A stretch of 15,080 nucleotides of DNA from an uncultured Tissierellia bacterium (lineage in GTDB: Bacteria > Bacillota > Clostridia > Tissierellales > Peptoniphilaceae), in contig CAMYOR010000012.1 in assembly GCA_947278105.1 (NCBI GenBank), forward strand, positions 1-15,080, in the 5' to 3' direction. Below the pieces are notes generated by a model. That model ran no database searches. It was not told where the DNA came from and was given only the letters and a program-made list of their open reading frames with translations. Positions 7,204 to 14,465 of the stretch are shown here, in pieces (position 1 is the stretch's first letter; the number at the start of each line of letters is the position of its first letter). The position numbers and the translations under genes are program-made.

Positions 7204-8604
7204 TTACGCTTCGTGACGGACCTGGCTCTGTTTGCAGTCCTGTTCAAAATTCCAAGGATCTTCTTTGATTACCCGGTCCGCAAAGGGAAGGAAGATCGAA
7301 AGGATCGCAACCACGGCCAAAATCAGGCAGTACCAGGTATTGGGGATTATTTTAAAGGGGTTCAAAGCAAGGCCGGTCGTTTTTGCCGTTAAAGACATGG
7401 CCAAAAGGGCCTGAGCCCCATAGGGGATCAGCCCCTGAAAAACACAGGAAAAAATATCTAAGAGGGAGGCCGTCCGACGGGGATCTACCTTAAAACGCCG
7501 GGAGAGGTCCTTGGCCAGCGGCCCCGTAATAATAATGGCAACGGTATTATTTGCCGCTGCAAGGTCAACGAAGCTGACCAGGGCGGCAACCGTTCCCTGA
7601 GCGCCCGCCATGGATTTGACATTTTGCGTGAGCTTTTTCATCAGCCACGCAAATCCTCCATCTTTTCGGCACATGGATGCAAGTCCGCCCACCAACATAG
7701 AAAGGATGTAGATTTCCGCCATATTCAGCATGCCAGCCCCCATTGAGGCCGTCGCTTCAATAAAGGTAAAAGAGGAAGTCATCATGCCAATGGCTGCTGC
7801 CAAAACGATTCCGCCCATCAAAACGACCAATACATTCATTCCCGCCATGGCCGCAATCAGAACAAAAAGATAGGGAATGATTTTAAAAACATTATAGGGG
7901 TGGTTTTCTACAAGAGGAGGATGGTCGGGACGGCCGTAGAGCACGAGAAGAAGAAAGGTGATTGCCGCTGCAATCATCGCGATCACGAGGTTCATCCGAA
8001 ACTTATCACGCATCTCAACGCCCTGGGACCGGGTCGCAGCGATGGTTGTATCGGAGATGATCGAGAGGTTATCCCCGAACATGGCTCCGCCCAGGCAGGC
8101 TCCCACAGTAAGATAAATATTGAGGTTTGCCTTTGAAGCAAGGCCCACGGCAACCGGAACCACGGCCGCAATCGTTCCCATAGACGTTCCCATTGCTAAA
8201 GAAAGGAAAGAGGAGATAAGAAAAATTCCGGCAATCAATAAATTTGATGGGATTTTTGTCAAAGCCAGATTTACCGTCGATTCCACTCCGCCCATCGCAT
8301 CGGTGCAGGAGGAAAAAGCGCCGGCTAAAATATAGATCAGGCACATGACCATGACATCCTGATCCCCCATACCGAGAATCAGGGAGTTTAGCTTTTCTTC
8401 CATCGTCCCCCTATGAATGGCAAAGGCGACGGCGATGCCAATCAAGCAGGCCAGAAGAACCGGAAACTGATAAAATGCCATCTCCACGCCCTTTGAGGTC
8501 AGGTAAATGCCGACTCCCAAATAAAGCCCAATAAAGGCGACAAAGGGCAGGAGGGAAACGCCGGATTCTCTCGGCGCTTTTTCAAGCCTATTTTTTTCTT
8601 CCAT
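7204..8604 (-). CDS. NhaC-family Na+/H+ antiporter-like permease
   Basis: A 466-residue integral membrane protein with about 11 to 12 hydrophobic segments. It carries the NhaC family (Na_H_antiporter) signature stretches LSLAMGTSMGTIAAVVPVAV and GGAMFGDNLSIISDTTIAAT in the first half, and AAANNTVAIIITGPLAKDLS with DIFSCVFQGLIPYGAQ in the second. Family members exchange Na+ for H+, malate/lactate or other solutes, and several Bacillota paralogues carry amino acids, so the true substrate is uncertain. The ATG at 8602-8604 follows AAAGGAG. The leader upstream contains an extended -10 and a terminator-like hairpin, which hints at attenuation. It is separated from the lipoprotein gene by a strong terminator, so it is its own transcription unit. 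Confidence 0.9.
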   Translation of the reverse strand: MEEKNRLEKAPRESGVSLLPFVAFIGLYLGVGIYLTSKGVEMAFYQFPVLLACLIGIAVAFAIHRGTMEEKLNSLILGMGDQDVMVMCLIYILAGAFSSCTDAMGGVESTVNLALTKIPSNLLIAGIFLISSFLSLAMGTSMGTIAAVVPVAVGLASKANLNIYLTVGACLGGAMFGDNLSIISDTTIAATRSQGVEMRDKFRMNLVIAMIAAAITFLLLVLYGRPDHPPLVENHPYNVFKIIPYLFVLIAAMAGMNVLVVLMGGIVLAAAIGMMTSSFTFIEATASMGAGMLNMAEIYILSMLVGGLASMCRKDGGFAWLMKKLTQNVKSMAGAQGTVAALVSFVDLAAANNTVAIIITGPLAKDLSRRFKVDPRRTASLLDIFSCVFQGLIPYGAQALLAMSLTAKTTGLALNPFKIIPNTWYCLILAVVAILSIFLPFADRVIKEDPWNFEQDCKQSQVRHEA

Positions 8605-8628
8605 AAATGACTCCTTTCAAGATGAACT

Positions 8629-8674
8629 AAAAAAAACCGCACGGCCGGGAACTCTCCCGGTCCCTTCTGCGCGC
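8629..8674 (-). promoter_or_regulatory. Terminator-like hairpin in the nhaC-like gene leader (candidate attenuator)
   Basis: Read on the minus strand, CCGGGA-GAGT-TCCCGG (8660 down to 8645) forms a tight GC hairpin. Flanking CGCGC and GTGCG can extend it through an internal loop. It is followed by an eight-T run (8636 to 8629). It sits between a putative promoter and the start codon, where a terminator would stop the gene unless antiterminated. No known riboswitch or T-box core was recognised. Confidence 0.4.
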
Positions 8675-8688
8675 TTCACTTTATAAAA

Positions 8689-8697
8689 ATCATACCA
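8689..8697 (-). promoter_or_regulatory. Extended -10 promoter element for the nhaC-like gene
   Basis: The minus strand reads TGGTATGAT, an extended -10 (TGnTATGAT) differing from consensus at one base. No convincing -35 lies 16 to 18 bases upstream, which is tolerated with extended -10 promoters. Transcription would begin near 8682, about 78 bases before the start codon. Confidence 0.4.
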
Positions 8698-8742
8698 CGT
8701 TTTCAGGACGAGAGCGGCATTTTGACAAGAACAGAAAGAAAA

Positions 8743-8782
8743 AAGCCCTCCTCCGGAAAAACAATTTACCGGAGGAGGGCTT
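8743..8782 (-). terminator. Terminator of the lemA operon
   Basis: A perfect 14-base stem, AAGCCCTCCTCCGG (8743-8756) with its complement at 8769-8782 and a 12-base loop. Reading on the minus strand, the stem is followed by TTTTTTCTTTC. It begins 22 bases after the lipoprotein stop. The plus strand also has an A-rich tail, so activity in that direction would be weak. Confidence 0.92.
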
Positions 8783-8804
8783 AAAAAAAACAGTTCCTTC
8801 AAAG

Positions 8805-9620
8805 TTATTGAATAACCTGTATCTGATAAGGGGTCTTGATCCTTGCCGGCAGGGAGCTTTCTGGCTCAAGACCATCCACCTTCCCGTCAAACCAGATTTG
8901 AAGGGTTTTCCCCTTTAACTTCTCGCCTGAAAAATCAATCGGGCCCAGCTCTTTTGAAGATTCTTCGTCCTTTTTCCCTGAGCCTTCTTCTTGGTCCCCA
9001 GCCCACTTTCCCGGCTGCGGATATTTATCAGGGTCAAAGTCCTTCAGGGAGATGTCCACGGGCTTAATTTTGCTGAAGTCCCTTTTTTCCGAATAGCCCT
9101 GAAAGAAAATCCATGAAAATTCCTGGGGGACCTCCGTAATTTGTATCCTCAAGGGATCGCCAACTTCCAGAACCCTTCCCTTCACCCGGGCGACATCCTC
9201 CGGCATCTCCTTTAGCTCATAGCCTTCTTCCATAAAAATATAAAAGCCATCGTCCATCTGTGCATCAAGCCGGTGAAGAGCAAAACCGCATTGATAGTAT
9301 TTTGCCCCCGTAAAATTTACCTGACCATCTTTACCCGGCCTTTTCCCCTGCTCAATCACTTCTGTGAATTCTCCGTCTGGAGTTCCGCACCGGGGTGAGG
9401 AGCTACGAAGGCCAGTCTCTTTATAGACCTTGCCCTCGATCTGGAACATTTTCACTGGGGATGGGTCCGCGCCCTTCTCTTCCTCTTTTCCCTTGATGCT
9501 GGCCACTGGCAAAGAGGCCGAAGACTCCTGTCCTGGTTCCGGCCGGGAACAGGCCGCAAAAAGGAAGGAAAAAGCCAGGGTGAGCGCCAAGAGAGCCATT
9601 GTCCTTTTTCCTAGGTTCAT
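8805..9620 (-). CDS. Predicted lipoprotein, possibly DUF3221/YobA-like
   Basis: The product is 271 residues. A basic N-terminus and hydrophobic stretch end at a lipobox-like FAAC with C24, followed by a flexible serine/glutamate-rich spacer, so it should be a surface lipoprotein. Two segments resemble the small beta-barrel DUF3221 (YobA) pattern: RVKGRVLEVGDPLRIQIT near the middle, and GKTLQIWFDGKVDGLEPESSLPARI near the C-terminus. That assignment is tentative. The start at 9620 is preferred over 9626 because AAAGGAGG then sits six bases upstream; at 9626 the ATG would touch it. The ribosome binding site overlaps the TPM gene stop, so translation is probably coupled. It is last in the lemA-TPM-lipoprotein operon. 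The function is unknown, but a role beside the two envelope proteins is a reasonable inference. Confidence 0.82.
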   Translation of the reverse strand: MNLGKRTMALLALTLAFSFLFAACSRPEPGQESSASLPVASIKGKEEEKGADPSPVKMFQIEGKVYKETGLRSSSPRCGTPDGEFTEVIEQGKRPGKDGQVNFTGAKYYQCGFALHRLDAQMDDGFYIFMEEGYELKEMPEDVARVKGRVLEVGDPLRIQITEVPQEFSWIFFQGYSEKRDFSKIKPVDISLKDFDPDKYPQPGKWAGDQEEGSGKKDEESSKELGPIDFSGEKLKGKTLQIWFDGKVDGLEPESSLPARIKTPYQIQVIQ

Positions 9621-9632
9621 TTTCATCCTCCT

Positions 9633-10421
9633 TTACCAGCCGCCGCTGGCTCCTCCTCCTCCGGACGATCCTCCTCCAAATCCTCCGCCAAAGCCGCCGG
9701 AGGATCCGCCGCCAAAGCCAGAAAAGATGTCGGAATCATCGTCATCCATGTAGGAAAACAATCTTCCGCCCCCGTAAGAGCTCTCTCTTTTGATCTTCAT
9801 GATCACGCCAAGAATAATCAGTGCGAAAACAATGCCAGCCAACCCATAGGAAAACTCTTCTTTCTCTTCCTTCTGGATCTTATTTTGGGCTTCTTCTGGA
9901 TCTTCTCCCTGGAAGCTAAGCCCATATTCGGTGTAAATTCTACGAAAAATTGATTCGGAGCCCTTCCGGATCCCCTGGTCATAGTCCCCTTCTTTAAAAG
10001 GAGGGGCCATGGTATTTCGGATAATAGATCCGCAGGCTCCGTCGGTGATGGCTCCTTCAAGGCCATAGCCCACCTCAATCCGCATTTTGTGATCATTGAT
10101 GGCAACCAAAAGCAGGACCCCGTTATTCTTTTTTGAATCGCCAATTCCCCACTTGCGGAAAAGCTGGTTTCCCACCTCTTCAATGCTCTCCCCTTCCAAA
10201 GTCGGGACAACGGCAACGGCGTACTGGGCGCCGGTTTCTCTTAGTCCCCGGTTTTGCTCTTCAATATAGGCCTTGGTTGAGGGACTGATGACCCCGACTT
10301 CATCATAGACGAAATCCTGATTGGGATTTTCCGGCAGCCGATAGGCCAGGCTTTCAAGGGGAAAGAGAAGCGTGAGGAAAAATACGAGAAGTAGGGTGAA
10401 AAAAATTTTTCTTCTATTCAT
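9633..10421 (-). CDS. TPM-domain membrane protein with glycine-rich tail (YgcG-like)
   Basis: The 262-residue protein has a signal peptide (about 1-26, ending SLA) and then a TPM domain (about 35-165) with the family blocks FVYDEVGVIS, QYAVAVVPTLEGESIEEVGNQLF, KKNNGVLLLVAINDHKMRIEVGYGLEGAITD and the later YDQGIRKG. A glutamate/lysine-rich linker, one membrane helix (about 192-208), an acidic DDDDSD patch and a long Gly/Ser tail ending GGASGGW follow. The GGxGASGxW end is characteristic of this family. The TPM domain was named from the Arabidopsis thylakoid phosphatase TLP18.3; in bacteria its role is uncertain, probably envelope maintenance. The domain should face outside. LemA and TPM genes are often adjacent, as here. 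The ribosome binding site (AGGCGGG) is moderate. Confidence 0.9.
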   Translation of the reverse strand: MNRRKIFFTLLLVFFLTLLFPLESLAYRLPENPNQDFVYDEVGVISPSTKAYIEEQNRGLRETGAQYAVAVVPTLEGESIEEVGNQLFRKWGIGDSKKNNGVLLLVAINDHKMRIEVGYGLEGAITDGACGSIIRNTMAPPFKEGDYDQGIRKGSESIFRRIYTEYGLSFQGEDPEEAQNKIQKEEKEEFSYGLAGIVFALIILGVIMKIKRESSYGGGRLFSYMDDDDSDIFSGFGGGSSGGFGGGFGGGSSGGGGASGGW

Positions 10422-10475
10422 TGATCCCGCCTGATTCCTTTCTGCATGGTTTTTTACGAAAACTCACTCTAGTGG

Positions 10476-11042
10476 TTAAAACTTTACCTGAGGAGCATTT
10501 TCACTTCCTGGGGCGGACTTGAAGGGGGCCTTTTCTTCAAAGCCAAAGATCCCTGCATAAATATTGGTGGGGAAGCTGCGGCGGTTCTTATTGAATTTCA
10601 TCACCGCATCGTTATAATCTCTTCGGGCAACGGCGATCCGGTTTTCTGTCCCCGCCAGCTCATCCTGAAACTGGAGGAAATTTTCGCTGGCTTTAAGTTC
10701 GGGATACGCCTCGACCACGACATTGATAACTTTATTGAGTTCCTGGTCCATCTTCGAATACTCATCGGGCGTTTTTGCCGCCTGATAACCGGCTCTGAGC
10801 TTGGCAATATCCGTCAGGACGCTTTCTTCATGCTTGGCGTAGCCTTTGACCGTTTCCATCAGGTTCGGGATCAAATCCGCCCTTCTCTGATACTGGGTCT
10901 CGACATTGCCCCAGGCATTTTTAACTTCCTCATCCATTTTGACCAGACCGTTATATTTTCCAACGGCGCTGGTCCCTAAAAAAAGAACGACCGCAAGGAC
11001 AAAGATCAAAATTCGGCTCACGCCTTTTCCGCTTTTCTGCAT
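10476..11042 (-). CDS. lemA: LemA family membrane protein
   Basis: The start at 11042 (MQKSGKG) gives 188 residues, the usual LemA length, and removes an unlikely cysteine/glycine N-terminal extension from 11111. One transmembrane segment (about 10-28) is followed by the LemA signature YNGLVKMDEEVKNAWGNVETQ and QYQRRADLIPNL (50-61), then long helices with KASENFLQFQDELAGTENRIAVARRDYN and the terminal NIYAGIFGFEEKAPF. LemA proteins form a helical bundle anchored in the membrane; their molecular role is not well established. The ribosome binding site is a purine-rich GGAAAGGAAAA. It is first in an operon with the TPM and lipoprotein genes; 54 bases separate it from the TPM gene without a terminator. 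Confidence 0.93.
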   Translation of the reverse strand: MQKSGKGVSRILIFVLAVVLFLGTSAVGKYNGLVKMDEEVKNAWGNVETQYQRRADLIPNLMETVKGYAKHEESVLTDIAKLRAGYQAAKTPDEYSKMDQELNKVINVVVEAYPELKASENFLQFQDELAGTENRIAVARRDYNDAVMKFNKNRRSFPTNIYAGIFGFEEKAPFKSAPGSENAPQVKF

Positions 11043-11076
11043 ATTTTTCCTTTCCTTTTCTTTTTTTCCGGCATCC

Positions 11077-11096
11077 GGCCTTAGTCCCTCAAGGCC
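11077..11096. repeat. Inverted repeat in the lemA leader
   Basis: GGCCTT (11077-11082) and AAGGCC (11091-11096) flank an eight-base spacer in the gap between lemA and the divergent ECF gene. It could be a small mRNA hairpin or an operator. It has no adjacent T-run. A possible lemA -10 (TATAAA on the minus strand, plus-strand TTTATA near 11134-11139) lies upstream. The rest of the 11043-11275 gap is T-rich with nothing else I can assign. Confidence 0.3.
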
Positions 11097-11275
11097 AACG
11101 CCGCAGTTCAAAATACCAATTCTTACGAATTTTTTATACCCTTTTTTTTTTCTTGTGATAGACTACTCTCGGTTAGAAGGTTTTCGGAGGATAGCTTTTT
11201 GCGTCCTACCAGGAAAACAGCAGGAAGTTTTTGTTTCGCGCCGTATCCGGAAGGGAACGGCAGCAGGAGGAAATA

Positions 11276-11911
11276 ATGGAAAACTCATTCAATATTCAGG
11301 AAACTGTCTCCAATAAGCCCGTCACTCGGGGCCGAAAAATTGCTACAGTCGCTGTTTTGGCGGCAATGATTGTAATTCTTCAAACGATGGCAAGCGGATT
11401 TCATATTGGTCCCTTCCCCATCACCCTCTCCCTCATTCCGATTATTATTGGAGCTGTCCTTTATGGGCCCGCCGCCGGGGCCATCCTGGGCGCTGTTTTT
11501 GGCTTAGTCGTTGTCAGCGCCGTGGTAACCGGTGCCGATGCGGGCGGCTTTGTGATGTTCGGCATCCACCCCATTATCACGGTTCTCGTCTGTATCGGAA
11601 AAAGCACGATTGCGGGCCTTGTTTCCGGCCTTTTGGCCCAGGCCATCTGTCCAAAAAAATTCAACCTGGGCGTGATGACTGCTGCCATCGCCGCCCCGGT
11701 GGTCAACACCGGCATCTTTGTCATCGTCCTTTACACCTGCTTCTACAATATCCTTTTAGAGTGGGCCGGCGGAGCGAACGCCTTCACCTTTATCTTCACC
11801 GGGATTATCGGAGTGAATTTCCTTGTGGAACTGCTTTTAGATATTGTTCTGGCACCCGTTGTCGTGAATATCTTAAAGGCGATTCGCAAAACCACCGTCC
11901 GAGAAATCTAA
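11276..11911 (+). CDS. ECF transporter S component, ligand unknown
   Basis: The start at 11276 follows AGGAGG and gives 211 residues, with a short polar N-terminus and about five to six membrane segments. The layout is of the ECF_trnsprt type: RKIATVAVLAAMIVILQ, then HIGPFPITLSLIPIIIGAVLYGPAAGAILGAVFG, a loop with HPIITVLVCIGKSTIAGLVSG, then AAPVVNTGIFVIVLY and a final LLDIVLAPVVVNIL. The GPxPITLSLIPIIIGA motif and the PVVNTGIF block are common in S components annotated only as ECF. It would capture a vitamin or similar solute and use the shared EcfAAT module. The ligand cannot be read here, and the 5' leader (about 11150-11275) shows no riboswitch I recognise. Its stop codon directly abuts the stop of convergent gltS. 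Confidence 0.85.
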   Translation: MENSFNIQETVSNKPVTRGRKIATVAVLAAMIVILQTMASGFHIGPFPITLSLIPIIIGAVLYGPAAGAILGAVFGLVVVSAVVTGADAGGFVMFGIHPIITVLVCIGKSTIAGLVSGLLAQAICPKKFNLGVMTAAIAAPVVNTGIFVIVLYTCFYNILLEWAGGANAFTFIFTGIIGVNFLVELLLDIVLAPVVVNILKAIRKTTVREI

Positions 11912-13183
11912 TTATTGAAGGATTCGAATAAAAACGGTAATAATGACCGGGTTCATCAGATTAATGGCTATGGCCATGACGACAGGCAAAAGAAACCAAG
12001 CGACCGGCGCCGGCCCATGGTTTTCGATGATGGTGGCCATATTGGCGATCGCATTCGGGGTCTGTCCCAGGCCCACTCCGCAGTGTCCGGCCGCCATTAC
12101 CGCGGCATCGTAATTTTTCCCCAGAAGATTAAAGTCCACCCAATAGGCCCAGGCCATCATCGCTATCGTCTGGGCAAGAAGGAGGGCCACCATCGGCAGG
12201 GCGAGATTGAAGAGCTGTTTGATATTTAGATTCATAATGGCCATGGAGAGAAAAAGATTCAGCGAAATTTTCCCCAGAAGGTCAATCCCGTCCATATCAA
12301 AATCAAAATAAAGGGTCCGGGTCGGATTGATCCCCTCCGGTCCCTTCAGGGAGCCGGATAGATTCCGGCTCCCTTCTGTTAGAAAGCCCTTTTCTTTTGC
12401 TGCATCCAAAAGGTTTCGAAGTATTGCCCCGGAAAACTGACAGCCTACATAATAGGGGAATTTGAGGCCCGTCAGGTTTAGAATTTTTCCCAAATAGGTC
12501 CCCAAAAAGGCCGCAATAAGAACCAGGAAGACGGAGGAAAAAATGGTCTTTTCCGTAAAAACCTTCGTTTCCGGCTCCTTGAAAAGACCCGGCAGCTTCT
12601 TTTCCCCTTCACTTTGAAGGTGATTTTTTCGGATCAGCCGGTTGGCGACCGGCCCTCCAACCAGAGACCCCAGGACCAGGCCAAAGGTTGCGGAGGCAGC
12701 ACCAATTGCCGTCGCTCCGACGGCTCCTGCCTCTTCAAGAATCGGGCCAAAGGAAAGGGCGGAGCCCAGTCCTCCCGACATGGAAATAGAGCCCATGGGT
12801 AAACCCAGAAGAGGATTGAGCCCTAAAAGAGAAGCCAGGCTCACGCCAATGAGGTCCTGAACCAGAAGGGTGGCGACGATACTGGCCGCTAAAAAAGCCC
12901 CCAGCCTTCCCGACTTTTTTAGGACGGCCATGCTGCAGGTAAAGCCAATGCAGGTGAAAAACAGGTTCATGAAAAAATCCTGGAGGCTGTTATCTAATTT
13001 CACCTCCAGGAGATGACCCTGGTGAAGGAAAAAAATCAATAGGCTAAAAACCAGCCCTCCGATCACCGGCGCCGGGATAAAATAGGTCTGAAAAATCTTT
13101 ACCTTGCTTTTGACCTGGATGCCCACCAAAAATGCCAGAACTGAAAGACCCAGGGTTTGAAGCATATCGAAGGCAAGTGTCAT
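11912..13183 (-). CDS. gltS: GltS family sodium/glutamate symporter
   Basis: A 423-residue membrane carrier, close to the family's usual ~400. GltS hallmarks are YFIPAPVIGGLVFSL early, FFTCIGFTCSM, the first-half pore loop SMSGGLGSALSFGPILEEAGAVGATAIGAASATFG, and the second-half AAGHCGVGLGQTPNAIANM. The two pore loops reflect the inverted-repeat fold. GltS couples glutamate uptake to Na+. The central cytoplasmic loop is long and charged and accounts for the slight excess length. An AGGAGA/AAAGG region precedes the ATG. Only 32 bases separate it from the upstream flavoprotein gene and I see no terminator there, so the two may be one operon. Its 3' end has no room for its own terminator, since the convergent ECF gene ends at the adjacent base. 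Confidence 0.93.
   Translation of the reverse strand: MTLAFDMLQTLGLSVLAFLVGIQVKSKVKIFQTYFIPAPVIGGLVFSLLIFFLHQGHLLEVKLDNSLQDFFMNLFFTCIGFTCSMAVLKKSGRLGAFLAASIVATLLVQDLIGVSLASLLGLNPLLGLPMGSISMSGGLGSALSFGPILEEAGAVGATAIGAASATFGLVLGSLVGGPVANRLIRKNHLQSEGEKKLPGLFKEPETKVFTEKTIFSSVFLVLIAAFLGTYLGKILNLTGLKFPYYVGCQFSGAILRNLLDAAKEKGFLTEGSRNLSGSLKGPEGINPTRTLYFDFDMDGIDLLGKISLNLFLSMAIMNLNIKQLFNLALPMVALLLAQTIAMMAWAYWVDFNLLGKNYDAAVMAAGHCGVGLGQTPNAIANMATIIENHGPAPVAWFLLPVVMAIAINLMNPVIITVFIRILQ
12349..12373. repeat. Perfect 9-base inverted repeat inside gltS
   Basis: GGGAGCCGG (12349-12357) and CCGGCTCCC (12365-12373) flank a seven-base spacer within the coding sequence of the GltS central loop (minus-strand residues SRNLSGS). 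No T-run follows, so it is not a terminator. It may be a chance GC palindrome or an mRNA hairpin. Confidence 0.5.
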
Positions 13184-13215
13184 TGGCCTTTCTCTCCTGC
13201 TTTCTTATTTAATCT

Positions 13216-13767
13216 TTATTTCTTATACTTTAAGCCATCGTGAAAAGCCTGTCCCACAATCGGGCCAATCACCCGGTAAGATTTGGAGGCGATATCAAAA
13301 ATGATGGGCTCCATTTTATCCAGATCAACCTGGCCCTGCGTAAGAATGGATTCATCGGCTTCCTGGCCGACAATCTTCCCGCAGAGGATGCCTGTTTCAT
13401 CATCGAAGCTTAGGCATTCGCATTCCAGGGTCAGAGGATACTCTTCAATGATGGGGGCATTGACATGGGCGCTTTGATGGACATGACAGCCCGCTTTTTC
13501 AATCTTATTGACCTTGCTGCCCGACTCTAAGCCAAAATAGTCCGAAAGAGCAGCCGTGTCTTTCGTTGCCATGGCAACGGTAAAAGCCCCGGTCTTTTTA
13601 ATGTTCTCCGTGGTTTTATGTTTTGCCAGGTAAAAAGTGATCTGTCCAAAGTCGGATTGAACTCCCCATGCCGCCGTCATAGCATTGGGCACGCCATTTT
13701 CATCGTAGGTTCCAAGGATAAAAACTCCTTCGGGGATAATGACAGGATTTTTTGCTGAAAGCTGCAT
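13216..13767 (-). CDS. Flavin reductase-like / flavoredoxin-type FMN protein
   Basis: The 183-residue protein fits the flavin reductase-like domain (split-barrel FMN binding). NPVIIPEGVFILGTYDENGVPNAMTAAWGV carries the typical substrate-strand start; TFYLAKHKTTENIKKTGAFTVAMAT holds the T/K-rich loop (HKTTENI) that contacts the FMN phosphate; and CGKIVGQEADESIL lies in the later barrel strands. Anaerobic relatives called flavoredoxins shuttle electrons or bind FMN non-covalently; a dedicated reductase activity is not certain. GAAAGG precedes the ATG. It is followed after 32 bases by gltS on the same strand, but no biochemical link between the two is known. Divergent from the ribonuclease gene across a 166-base AT-rich gap (13768-13933) without a clear promoter. 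Confidence 0.85.
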   Translation of the reverse strand: MQLSAKNPVIIPEGVFILGTYDENGVPNAMTAAWGVQSDFGQITFYLAKHKTTENIKKTGAFTVAMATKDTAALSDYFGLESGSKVNKIEKAGCHVHQSAHVNAPIIEEYPLTLECECLSFDDETGILCGKIVGQEADESILTQGQVDLDKMEPIIFDIASKSYRVIGPIVGQAFHDGLKYKK

Positions 13768-13933
13768 TTTTTTTCCTTTCTGACCGATAGGGCCCTTTCA
13801 AATTGTTTTAAGTTCTTTTCTATTTTAATGGTACCCGAAGAAAAAAGCTATTTCCAAAATTTCCCGGAAAATGATATTTTTAAAAGGAACTGGATCAAAG
13901 TCATTATTTATGATTTACGAAAGAAGGGATATT

Positions 13934-14455
13934 ATGAGCTGGCAAAGAAATAACGGACAAAAGGGAAAACAAAATTTGACCCTCCTTGGGGTCCTTTTCC
14001 TGACTCTCATACTCGCTCTTTCCGGCTGCGGGCCGTCAAAGACCGTCTCCCGCCCCGATAAGAGCAGTGCCGAAGAAAAATCAGCTTCGGAGGAGTCCTC
14101 CGGCTCGGATCATTCTTTAACGGTTCAAAAGGGGACGCCTTGCGTTGGAAAAGAGGAGGTTGGCCTTTACCTCCACCTTTATCACGAGCTTCCTCCCAAC
14201 TACCTGACAAAAAAAGAAGCCCGGTCAAAGGGATGGAGTGTGGAAAACCCTCAGGGAAAAGTCATTGGCGGGGATCCTTTTGGAAACCGAGAAGGCCATC
14301 TCCCAAAGAAAAAAGGACGAAAGTACTTTGAGGCAGACGACTCCTCCGGCTATGGAAAAGATCGGGGCCCCCGGCGTTTTGTTTTTTCCAATGACGGGCT
14401 GATTTATTACAGTAAAGATCACTATCAATCTTTTGAACTGCTATATGGAGAGTGA
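13934..14455 (+). CDS. Barnase-family secreted ribonuclease with lipoprotein signal
   Basis: The 173-residue protein has a type II signal: hydrophobic LTLLGVLFLTLILALSGC with lipobox L-S-G-C32, then a Ser/Glu/Lys-rich tether (about 33-68) and a barnase-type guanyl-specific RNase domain (about 70-173). Barnase catalytic positions appear conserved: K93 (Lys27) in YLTKKEA, R119 (Arg59) in FGNREG, E133 (Glu73) in FEAD, R144 and R148 (Arg83, Arg87), and H163 (His102) in KDHYQSF. The mature domain therefore should be active and would hydrolyse RNA. The start at 13934 is supported by AGAAGGGA; ATGs at 13871 and 13910 lack good sites. A barstar-type inhibitor gene follows 10 bases later. Ordinary barnase is released free; this one appears membrane-tethered. 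Confidence 0.9.
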   Translation: MSWQRNNGQKGKQNLTLLGVLFLTLILALSGCGPSKTVSRPDKSSAEEKSASEESSGSDHSLTVQKGTPCVGKEEVGLYLHLYHELPPNYLTKKEARSKGWSVENPQGKVIGGDPFGNREGHLPKKKGRKYFEADDSSGYGKDRGPRRFVFSNDGLIYYSKDHYQSFELLYGE

Positions 14456-14465
14456 GGAAAGAGCA

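Noticed and set aside
8629..8697. T-box leader for the nhaC-like gene
   Set aside because: The leader is too short (about 80 bases) and has no conserved T-box sequence.
8722..8727. Plus-strand TTGACA as a -35 element
   Set aside because: The bases about 17 downstream are GC-rich terminator stem and no plus-strand gene follows.
9430..9753. Plus-strand proline-rich frame opposite the TPM glycine-rich tail
   Set aside because: It is the antisense of a Gly/Ser-rich region, which gives Pro-rich sequence by complementarity.
11140..11155. Poly-T run before the ECF gene as a terminator
   Set aside because: No stem lies upstream of it on the plus strand, and no gene precedes it in that direction.
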